Shown here: piece after piece, positions 1-5,800 of the stretch
How positions within the stretch are numbered: position 1 is the first letter of the stretch
Layout of the letters: each line of letters begins with the position of its first letter
Source: Bacteroidota bacterium
Lineage (GTDB): Bacteria > Bacteroidota > Bacteroidia > B-17B0 > Aurantibacillaceae
DNA length: 6,090 nucleotides
Direction: 5' to 3'
Assembly (NCBI GenBank): GCA_025360565.1
Contig: JANYBY010000036.1
Span: 1-6,090, forward strand
Position numbers and translations under genes: made by a program
Notes under the pieces: generated by a model
The model's database searches: none
What the model was told of the DNA's origin: nothing
Seen by the model: the letters and a program-made list of their open reading frames with translations, nothing else

Positions 1-139
1 CCTACTGTTACGGCATTCTTTCTGCGGTTCGGTCTTGTATCTCTTGAGTCTTGGTTCTTGCTTCAATTAGTATAGAGTAATGAGTATTGGGTAGTGAGTC
101 TGTGTGTATGTTAACGCTTAATTTTAAATTTTCATTTTT
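1..139. repeat. Direct repeat copy R1 (outer flank of the HEPN/MNT cassette)
   Basis: This stretch matches 1119-1257 base for base without gaps; I count only three differences (positions 80, 99 and 130). The repeat may extend left of the window. It is noncoding: apparent reading frames across it are low-complexity and have no recognisable domain. Much of it is built from degenerate heptamers. It lies 53 bases beyond the stop codon of the HEPN gene, and with R2/R3 it brackets the three-gene operon. Confidence 0.9.
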
Positions 140-164
140 AAATTAAATCTCCGTCTTGTCTCTC

Positions 165-174
165 CGCCGCGGCG
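165..174. other. GC-only 10-bp palindrome downstream of the HEPN gene
   Basis: CGCCGCGGCG reads the same on both strands and lies 18 bases past the HEPN stop codon, in an otherwise AT-rich gap. It has no loop and no T-run follows it on the minus strand, so it is not a convincing terminator. Confidence 0.4.
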
Positions 175-192
175 TACTATCGGGATCTATGT

Positions 193-549
193 TCACTGAT
201 TCATGAGATTCAACAAACGATCTTTTAATTTAGGGAGGTCAATTTGTGTAATGCTGTAAACAATTTCATGGATCAATCTTTCGTAATGATGCGAGACATA
301 ATCTCTGAATTTTATAACATCATTTATTTCAGGATAGTTCATATCACTAATAAGTTCCGGATGTTTTTGAACGATACTTTTTAATAATTCCCCTAATGCT
401 TGCAAACGCATTAATGTGCCATCATATGTAAGCCCATTGTGTTTATTAATAAATTCTTCCGGATCTGATATGCCTTCAGTGTAATTTTCAATGGCCTTTA
501 TATGTTCAATGCAATAAGCCAATTTAGATAATATGATCGGGTTATACAT
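193..549 (-). CDS. hepT: HEPN-domain toxin, HepT-like (DUF86 family)
   Basis: A 118-aa, mostly helical protein, the usual length for HepT/DUF86. Family knowledge: HEPN proteins of this group are dimeric RNases acting as toxins of type VII toxin-antitoxin pairs, and the partner MNT enzyme AMPylates the motif tyrosine to silence them. Seen here: the R-x4-H-x-Y signature is intact as R82, H87 and Y89 (RDYVSHHY). H88 follows the catalytic histidine where many relatives have a small residue. The start is ATG, overlapping the last 8 bases of the upstream MNT gene (ATGTATAA carries both the start and the MNT stop), so translation is probably coupled. The gene is third in a minus-strand operon and ends next to direct repeat R1. 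No truncation is seen. Assignment to the HEPN superfamily is strong; the toxic activity is inferred. Confidence 0.9.
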   Translation of the reverse strand: MYNPIILSKLAYCIEHIKAIENYTEGISDPEEFINKHNGLTYDGTLMRLQALGELLKSIVQKHPELISDMNYPEINDVIKFRDYVSHHYERLIHEIVYSITQIDLPKLKDRLLNLMNQ

Positions 550-832
550 AAATAATATCTTTACCTATTAGGTTCAAAAACCTTTCAGAGAGATGGTCGT
601 GTTTTGTTACCACATCAACCTTAGATTTTAATTTTTCTTGTAAATAATCTATAAAGGCTATATAGTTGTGTAGGGTTTTGATTTTCAACTTCACTAAAAT
701 ATCCACATCGCTATCAGGCTTTTGTTCGCCCCGGGCATACGAACCAAACAGACCAATTTCTTCAACACCAAAATTAGCCTGTAAAAATGCTTTTTCTGAT
801 CTAATGGATTCTATTATTTGTTCTTTGTTCAT
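542..832 (-). CDS. mntA: Minimal nucleotidyltransferase antitoxin, MntA-like
   Basis: A 96-aa MNT-family nucleotidyltransferase (DNA polymerase beta fold), predicted to be the antitoxin that transfers AMP from ATP to the HEPN partner in the cytoplasm. The signature GS-x10-DxD is complete: G30, S31, then D42 and D44, with the third metal-binding aspartate likely D73 in KVDVV. A short helical N-terminus (about 1-22) precedes the catalytic sheet, and the size is typical of the minimal family. Its ATG lies three bases after the stop of the 53-aa gene upstream, and its 3' end overlaps the HEPN start by 8 bases, so the three genes form one tight unit. No Shine-Dalgarno sequence is visible; the start context is A/T-rich (AATAAATGAA). 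All catalytic residues are present, so it is not a decayed copy. Family assignment is strong; the antitoxin role follows from the neighbour. Confidence 0.93.
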   Translation of the reverse strand: MNKEQIIESIRSEKAFLQANFGVEEIGLFGSYARGEQKPDSDVDILVKLKIKTLHNYIAFIDYLQEKLKSKVDVVTKHDHLSERFLNLIGKDIIYV

Positions 833-835
833 TTA

Positions 836-997
836 TTAAAGATTAAATAAAAGTGGGGGAGAGGAAGGTGATTTAAGTAACTTGCCGATTTTTTTTGCAG
901 CCTTGTAGCGCTTAACTTGTTTTTTTACTTCACGCATAACAGGATCTAATTGCTTTGATTTTTCTTCAGGTAAAAATATGCGCGCTTCTTTTTTCAT
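836..997 (-). CDS. Small basic protein of unknown function, first gene of the HEPN/MNT operon
   Basis: A 53-aa reading frame, not recognised. It begins MKKEARIFLPEEK and is rich in Lys and Arg (roughly a third of residues up to position 43). A predicted helical basic stretch (about 11-43) ends in a Ser/Pro/Leu tail (SPSSPPLLFNL). There is no membrane segment or cysteine. Support for it being real: its stop is followed by only three bases before the MNT start; its start context closely resembles that of the MNT gene (ATCTTT, then AATAAATGAA and AAAGAA in both); and a TAnnTTTG promoter box lies just upstream. It ends about 28 bases inside the border with repeat R2. It could be a nucleic-acid-binding accessory protein or simply a leader peptide; no function can be assigned from sequence. 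No in-frame upstream start exists, since TAA directly precedes the ATG. Confidence 0.6.
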   Translation of the reverse strand: MKKEARIFLPEEKSKQLDPVMREVKKQVKRYKAAKKIGKLLKSPSSPPLLFNL

Positions 998-1002
998 TTA
1001 TT

Positions 1003-1010
1003 CAAAGATA
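1003..1010 (-). promoter_or_regulatory. Possible Bacteroidota -7 box (TAnnTTTG) of the HEPN/MNT operon
   Basis: On the minus strand TATCTTTG fits the Bacteroidota -7 consensus TAnnTTTG exactly. It ends five bases before the ATG of the small first gene, so transcription would start at or very near that ATG and give a leaderless or nearly leaderless mRNA. No TTG/TTTG -33 element is visible at the expected spacing, where the sequence enters repeat R2, so the call is tentative. Confidence 0.35.
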
Positions 1011-1024
1011 AATAGTTTTATTTA

Positions 1025-1114
1025 GCGGTTAGGTCTTGCACCTCTTGAGTCTTGGTTCTTGCTTCAATTAGTATAGAGTAGTGAGTATTGGGTAGTGAGA
1101 CTGTGTGTATGTTA
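1025..1114. repeat. Direct repeat copy R2 (shorter copy)
   Basis: A 90-bp copy of the core of R1/R3, matching 24-113 and 1142-1231. It differs from R3 at only a few bases near its left end (1031, 1039, 1041) and shares R3's bases at the two sites where R1 differs within this span. It lacks the first 23 bases and the last 26 bases of the longer copies. With R3 it forms a tandem pair of period 117, next to the 5' end of the HEPN/MNT operon. Confidence 0.9.
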
Positions 1115-1118
1115 GCTG

Positions 1119-1257
1119 CCTACTGTTACGGCATTCTTTCTGCGGTTCGGTCTTGTATCTCTTGAGTCTTGGTTCTTGCTTCAATTAGTATAGAGTAGTG
1201 AGTATTGGGTAGTGAGACTGTGTGTATGTTAACGCTTAATTTTAAATGTTCATTTTT
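1119..1257. repeat. Direct repeat copy R3 (full-length copy, heptamer-based)
   Basis: Matches 1-139 with three substitutions and no gaps, then diverges abruptly at 1258. On the minus strand the part 1216-1161 can be cut into eight consecutive heptamers (CTCACTA, CCCAATA, CTCACTA, CTCTATA, CTAATTG, AAGCAAG, AACCAAG, ACTCAAG), which shows a 7-bp tandem origin. A 67-aa open frame crosses it on the minus strand, but it is low-complexity and not credible as a gene. Confidence 0.9.
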
Positions 1258-1846
1258 CACTCCCGATCCGCCGCAACGGATTATCCTGATCAACCCTCTG
1301 CCTGATATTCGTTTCAAATAAAAAATCATATTAAATCATAACCATCCGCGCTATCAGCGTTCTATTTGGCCTCGTCCATTAAGTCCCTCCTCTTTATTCC
1401 CTGATTCCCCCTGAGCAAAGCTTCGCCCTTCTCAGTCCCACAAAGGATTGGTTATTGCTCTGTTTTTTAAGGAGTTAAACACGAAAACCTGTTAATATTT
1501 GGCTTATACAGCCTTAAAGTGGCAAAAACGCTTTGATGGTGTAAGTGCAGTTACAATTACCTCTAAATGAGCTAGTTCAGTTAAATTTAGAGCTAAGTAT
1601 GTAGTAATTATGAGAATAGCGAAAGAAGGCTCAATTTTTGACTTCATGCGAAGATAACAATATAAAGGAAATGTGCAACGCTTATTTAATTTTTTTAATT
1701 AAGAAAGTTGTTTTAATAAAGTGGGGGTTTTTACCAAGGTAAAATGAGCCCAAAAAAGAATCTTTTATTTTAAAATAAATTTTGTCTTTCTTTTTATTTG
1801 ATCTGTATGCACCGGGTGTTTACACAATAACACACAGAGGTGGATT
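1258..1846. other. Gene-free region with AT-rich hairpins
   Basis: No credible coding region, tRNA or rRNA is seen in these 589 bases. The visible structures are short. Inverted repeat CTCTAAAT/ATTTAGAG lies at 1561-1568 and 1585-1592. TTAATT/AATTAA lies around a T5 loop at 1686-1702. A perfect 7-bp stem, TTTTACC/GGTAAAA, has a two-base loop at 1729-1744. A 16-bp palindrome of A and T only lies at 1764-1779. Position 1647-1504 on the minus strand holds an open frame of 47 codons that I do not accept as a gene without homologues. Confidence 0.6.
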
Positions 1847-2043
1847 GGCCTCAAAGAAATTCTGTAAGATTTGTTTGTTGGATTTTTTGCAACGGTAATT
1901 TCAGGTTCAATATTGCAAGTATTCTATGTAAGCGTCCTAAAATTTCATCGAGCCGCGACTGGCCCGGGTGCTTTGCCAAAAGGTATATTCGCGGCGACAT
2001 AAAAATTCAACATTACGAATCGCGGAATTTATTTGCAGCCTTG
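1847..2043. repeat. Repeat A: 197-bp copy of the 3' half of a repeat family
   Basis: Matches 2496-2692 over 197 bp without gaps. I count nine differences, all transitions. Open frames of about 70 codons run through both copies, but most substitutions would change the amino acid in either forward frame, so the copies are not kept as protein-coding. Inside lies a possible stem, GCCGCG pairing with CGCGGC, around the CCCGGGTG segment; it is unchanged between copies. A is followed at once by the 18-bp palindrome at 2044-2061. Confidence 0.92.
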
Positions 2044-2061
2044 CCCCGATAGCTATCGGGG
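2044..2061. repeat. Perfect 18-bp palindrome CCCCGATAGCTATCGGGG
   Basis: The two halves are exact reverse complements. It sits directly after repeat A. From memory, this core palindrome recurs in Bacteroidota genomes as a REP-like extragenic element; no search could be run. It could extrude as a cruciform. A loop-forming hairpin would keep about 7 bp with a four-base loop. Confidence 0.8.
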
Positions 2062-2065
2062 TTTG

Positions 2066-2093
2066 GTTCTTTTTTGATCAAGCAAAAAAGAAC
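2066..2093. other. Stem-loop with 11-bp perfect stem
   Basis: GTTCTTTTTTG (2066-2076) pairs fully with CAAAAAAGAAC (2083-2093) around a six-base loop. A run of seven T follows at 2098-2104. This resembles a Rho-independent terminator in outline, but the stem is A/T-rich and no gene ends upstream on the plus strand. It is better read as part of the repeat mosaic. Confidence 0.6.
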
Positions 2094-2113
2094 AGAATTT
2101 TTTTACGTTACCA

Positions 2114-2220
2114 GACTTTCTTAAAAAATCGGTTTACTCTCTCGCACGCGCAGCGCCTTGCCGGCCAACGCGCCTGAATGCGCTACCGCGTAAGCACCCA
2201 ACGCAAAAGACCTCAAAAAG
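2114..2220. repeat. Repeat C: copy of the 5' half of the repeat family
   Basis: Aligns with 2398-2506 at roughly 80 percent identity by eye. The shared core is CAGCGCCTTGCCGG, then CCAACGC, CCTGAATG and GCGTAAGCACC, ending in CCTCAAAAA. It is much more GC-rich than its surroundings. The similarity also reaches a little to the left (AGAATTTT). Unlike copy D, it is not continued by the A/B half; an AT-rich stretch follows. Confidence 0.8.
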
Positions 2221-2243
2221 TTTAGTTTAATAATTTTTTTCTT

Positions 2244-2268
2244 CAACTTTTCCTTAGATGAAAAGTTG
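2244..2268. other. Stem-loop CAACTTTTC/GAAAAGTTG
   Basis: A perfect 9-bp stem (2244-2252 with 2260-2268) closes a seven-base loop. It borders the inverted repeat copy E and appears to be a structural end piece of the family, not a terminator of any gene. Confidence 0.6.
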
Positions 2269-2279
2269 ACAAAAATCAA

Positions 2280-2346
2280 GGCAAGGCGATCTGTCCACCC
2301 GCTCTTGATTTTTTAAGAAAGACAGGCAAAGTAAAAAATTCTATAC
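2280..2346 (-). repeat. Repeat E: inverted copy of the 5' part of the family
   Basis: Read on the minus strand it runs AGAATTTTTTACTTTGCC, then GTCTTTCTTAAAAAATC and finally CGCCTTGCC. This follows copy C (from 2096) and copy D (from 2372) closely in order and spacing. It is oriented opposite to both. Its outer flank, GCCTTGATTTTTGTC on the minus strand (2282-2268), is also found after repeat B at 2687-2701, in the opposite direction, so the same family ending occurs in both places. Confidence 0.7.
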
Positions 2347-2418
2347 TCAGTACATCACAAGGTATTGTATAGAATTTTAAACGCGAGCGCCTTTGCCGTC
2401 TTTCTAATAAAAAATCAA
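2305..2418. repeat. Long imperfect inverted repeat (head-to-head repeat copies E and D)
   Basis: Four paired blocks nest around a 20-base centre: 2305-2314 with 2409-2418 (10 bp), 2316-2323 with 2398-2405 (8 bp), 2325-2331 with 2391-2397 (7 bp) and 2335-2346 with 2367-2378 (12 bp). A further 9-bp pair lies outside, 2280-2288 with 2440-2448. The left arm is repeat E and the right arm the beginning of the D/B copy, so the hairpin arises from two family members in opposite orientation. It could form a large cruciform or RNA hairpin. Confidence 0.85.
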
Positions 2419-2506
2419 TTCACTCCCACGCACGCTCAGCGCCTTGCCGGGCCAACGCACCTGAATGTGCTACGGCGTAAGCACCTTCCGCAAACGGCCT
2501 CAAAAA
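2398..2506. repeat. Repeat D: 5' half of the joined full-length copy
   Basis: Corresponds to repeat C. It runs without a break into repeat B (they share 2496-2506), so 2398-2692 is the most complete family member in the window, about 295 bp. Against C, a short hairpin around CCTGAAT keeps its pairing: GCGC/GCGC in C becomes GCAC/GTGC in D. Confidence 0.8.
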
Positions 2507-2692
2507 AATTCTGTAAGATTTGTTTGTTGGATTTTTTGCAGCGGTAATTTCAGGTTCAATATTGCAGGTATTCTGTATAAGCATCCTGAAATTTCATCGA
2601 GCCGCGACTGGCCCGGGTGTTTTGCCAAAAGGTATATTCGCGGCGACATAAAAATTCAACATTACAAATCGCGGAATTTATTTGCAGCCTTG
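2496..2692. repeat. Repeat B: 3' half of the joined full-length copy
   Basis: The direct partner of repeat A, offset 649 bases, 188 of 197 positions identical by my count. After the shared end (GCAGCCTTG) the sequence continues ATTTTTGTC, the family ending also seen inverted at 2268-2282. Any open frames here are shadows of the repeat and have no domain match that I recognise. Confidence 0.92.
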
Positions 2693-2754
2693 ATTTTTGT
2701 CCCCACCACACAACCCGGCTCAATTTGGCGCATTGCCCATATTATGAAAAATGT

Positions 2755-2771
2755 GAGGCAAAAAATGCCTC
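2755..2771. other. Small hairpin GAGGCA/TGCCTC between the repeats and the sensor gene
   Basis: A perfect 6-bp stem around five A residues, 38 bases before the earliest possible start of the sensor gene. No T-run follows on the plus strand. It might influence expression of the downstream gene, but nothing in the sequence shows this. The surrounding 2702-2809 holds no gene and no clear promoter. Confidence 0.4.
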
Positions 2772-2809
2772 CACTAAGCATGTATTAATTTTTGTTTATT
2801 TTTACCTAA

Positions 2810-5800
2810 GTGAAAAAACTCGGTTTTAATAGTCATTGCCGGACGCTAAAAATGTGCACTGCATATTTTCTTAACGCCGGCATTTTTTTAAGTGTTGTAT
2901 TCGCGTGCAATAATAAAAATGAAAAAACTCAAAGCCGTTATCACCCAAAAGTAATGCGCGCGGTTGCGTATTTTATGCCAAAAGATAGTCTTAAAAAAGC
3001 CGATCCAATTACCGGAAAGCTTGATCTTGCCAAAAAATGCGGTACTCCAAGTGCAGCCATTGTAACTCAAAATACATTTACACCTTTGCCCCCAATAGTA
3101 ATTACGTTACCAAAAAAATTACCCGAGGTTACTCCCGGTAAAGATGGTTATGCGCTGCCAAAAGTAATGCCTGCAAGTTATAAAATTGTTATTGCCGGAA
3201 TACCCGAAGTGGTTGTAGCGAAAGATATGGGCAGTAAAAATAAAAATTCGGCAAATTTTAGTTATTTTAAAATGCTGCAAGGTTTAAAACAAAGTTCGGT
3301 AAAACGATTATTTATTGATAAAAGCGGCAATATGTGGATGGCCAACGGAACCGCCGGTGTTTGTAAATACGATGGAAAATATTTTACCTATTATACCGAA
3401 AAACAAGGCTTGGCAAGTAATATTGTACAAAGTATATGTGAGGATAAAAAAGGAAATTTATGGTTTGGTACAAATGGAGGCGGTGCCAGCTGTTACAACG
3501 GAAAAGAGTTTTTAAATTTTACGGTTAAGGAAGGCTTGTTAAGTAATATAATTACCGATGTGTGTGAGGATAAATACAATAATATTTGGTTTGCTTGCGA
3601 GTTGGGGGCAACTTGTTACAACCCCTCGGCCGGGCCAAAGGCGGGCGGTAAAACATTTACCCATTATACCAAAAAAGAAGGCTTAACCGATAATTCGGTT
3701 GGCGCTTTTTTGCTAGATTCAAAAAAAAATTTATGGTTAGCCACCGATAACGGCGCATGTATTTTTAATGGTACATCTTTTATTTATTTTCGCGAAACCG
3801 CAGGCATGTATGGCGCAAATATTTATAATTTGGATGAAGATAAAGCCGGCAATATTTGGTTTGGTTCGTACAACACCGCTGTATTTTGTTATAGCCCTAC
3901 CGGTAAAACTGTTACACGTTATTTTGTTGAGAATGGCCTTACCAGCAATACTATTTGGAGCACCTTTGCCGATAAAAAAGGGAACGTTTGGTTTGGCACA
4001 GAAAAGGGCCTCACTAAATTTGACGCAAAGGCATTGCTCGGTAAGGGTGGCAAATTATTTACACGGTACACCGAAACGGAAGGCCTTTCAAATGATGCCG
4101 TTCATTCCATTTGTCAGGATAATAATGGGGAACTTTGGTTTGGTACAAACGATGGATTGAACCGTTACGATGGCGATCTGTTTATGCATTTTACCGAAGC
4201 AGAAGGATTGCCTCAGTGCGCTATTGTTGGAGCTATTCAAAGTAAGAACGGAGCCTTATGGTTTGCAACGTATGGCAATGGTTTGTATAAGTACGATACT
4301 TTGGCCCGGCTTAGCACAAGCACTTTGGCCGCCACTGCGCCGGGCGGAAAAACATTTTTTCATTTAGGTTTAAAGGAAGGTTTTGATAATCCTGTAGCCT
4401 GGGGTTTGTACGAAGACTCAAAAGGAAATAAATGGACTGGCACCCGGGGCGCCGGATCACTAAAATATTTTAACGATTCGTTGCAGGTATGGGGTAATCC
4501 CGGAAGATTTGTGTATTGCCATTACGAAGACAAGGCCGGTAACTTATGGTTTGGTACTTATACCGAGGGCGTAACAATGTATAACGGCAAAGAATTTAAA
4601 AAAATAAGTATAGGGCAGGGCCTTTCCGACGCGAGTGTGTATAGCATACTCGAAGATAAAAAAGGGAACATGTGGTTTGGTACCAGATTTAACGGTGTAA
4701 ATTGTTATACCCCTGCAACCTCGCCAACGGCGCCAAAGTTTATAAAACAATTTACAGTTAAACAAGGTTTAAGTAACAGTACAGTAAATTGTTTGTTTGA
4801 AGATGAACGGGGAAATATTTGGATGGGAACAGATGGAGGTTTGTGCATTTACACCGGCAAATTATTTATTCATTTTACAGAGAAGGAAGGTTTGGTAAAT
4901 AATTTTGTAAACAGTATTCTTAAGGATAAGAACGGAAATTTATGGTTTGGTACGCAGGGCGGCATTAGTAAAATAAATAAAGATCGTTTAGTTGTTTTTT
5001 ATCAAAATAATTTAAAGCTGAACGATAAGCCGCTCTTTAAAAATTATGGTTACACCGATGGGTTTTTAGGAATTAACTGTCCGCGTAATGCAGTAGTGGA
5101 AGATAACAACGGGTATATTTGGTGGGGTACAAACGATAGGCTTACACGCTATGATCCTGCGGGCGATGTGGAAGATACCCTTGCGCCCGAGATGAGCATT
5201 ACTTCCATAAAATTATTTAATGAACCCATTACCTGGAAAAATGTTGAGGCCGGCAAAGACACTACGCTTAGTAACGGTGCTGTTTTAAAAAATATTTATT
5301 TTGATAGCTTAAGCCGTTGGTACAATTTACCCGAAAAATTAAGCCTGCCTTACGATAACAATTACCTCACCTTTAATTTTATTGGGTTGCATTTAAAAAG
5401 TTCGGGCAGTATTGTTTACCAATATAAATTAGAGGGATTGGAAAAAAATTGGAGCTCGGTTACAAAAAATACCGAGATCCCTTATACCAATTTACCGCCC
5501 GGCAAATATACATTCAAAGTTAAGGCCATGAATAAGGAAGGGTATTGGAGCGCGCCTTTTGCGTACACATTTAAAATACGCCCGCCCTGGTGGCAAACCT
5601 GGTTATTTAGAATATTGGTGTTGGCCGTTTTAATTTTAGCGGTGCGTTATTATATAAAATGGCGCGAAAGAACTTTAACCAAACGCCAAAAGTTATTGGA
5701 AAGAACGGTGGAGGAAAGAACCGCTGAGGTAACAGAACAAAAATATTTAATTGAAGAAAAACAAAAAGAAATTATTGATAGTATTAATTATGCAAAACGC

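Noticed and set aside
1..1257. Direct repeats as long terminal repeats or a CRISPR array
   Set aside because: Only three copies, no regular spacers, and the region between R1 and R2 is an intact operon without transposition genes.
1126..1329. 67-codon open frame on the minus strand across repeat R3
   Set aside because: It lies in the heptamer repeat, the product is low-complexity, and the same sequence in R1 and R2 is noncoding. A shadow of the repeat.
1504..1647. 47-codon minus-strand frame beginning MKSKIEPSFAILIITTYLAL, with a TATCTTCG box before the start
   Set aside because: No recognised family, isolated from other genes, and of a length expected by chance in AT-rich DNA. Homologues would be needed to accept it.
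2066..2104. Rho-independent terminator on the plus strand
   Set aside because: Stem is nearly all A/T apart from its ends, and no plus-strand gene precedes it. Kept only as a stem-loop.
1840..2177. Two overlapping plus-strand frames of about 70 codons over repeat A and beyond
   Set aside because: Comparison with repeat B shows that most substitutions change the amino acid, so there is no sign of protein selection.
2114..2506. GC-rich repeat cores C and D as integron attC sites
   Set aside because: No proper RYYYAAC/GTTRRRY pair frames the hairpins, no integrase is present, and no cassette genes lie between them.
2365..2829. Three plus-strand frames of 60-107 codons over repeats D and B and the following gap
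   Set aside because: They overlap each other in different frames, follow the noncoding repeat and then unrelated sequence, and show no domain.
2919..2954. ATGAAAAAACTC as an alternative start for the sensor
   Set aside because: It is in a different frame and stops after 11 codons; the likeness to GTGAAAAAACTC at 2810 is probably chance.
2888..4765. Several open frames in other frames and on the minus strand inside the sensor gene
   Set aside because: The plus-strand sensor frame has continuous domain structure through the whole stretch; the others are shadows favoured by the recurring propeller repeat.
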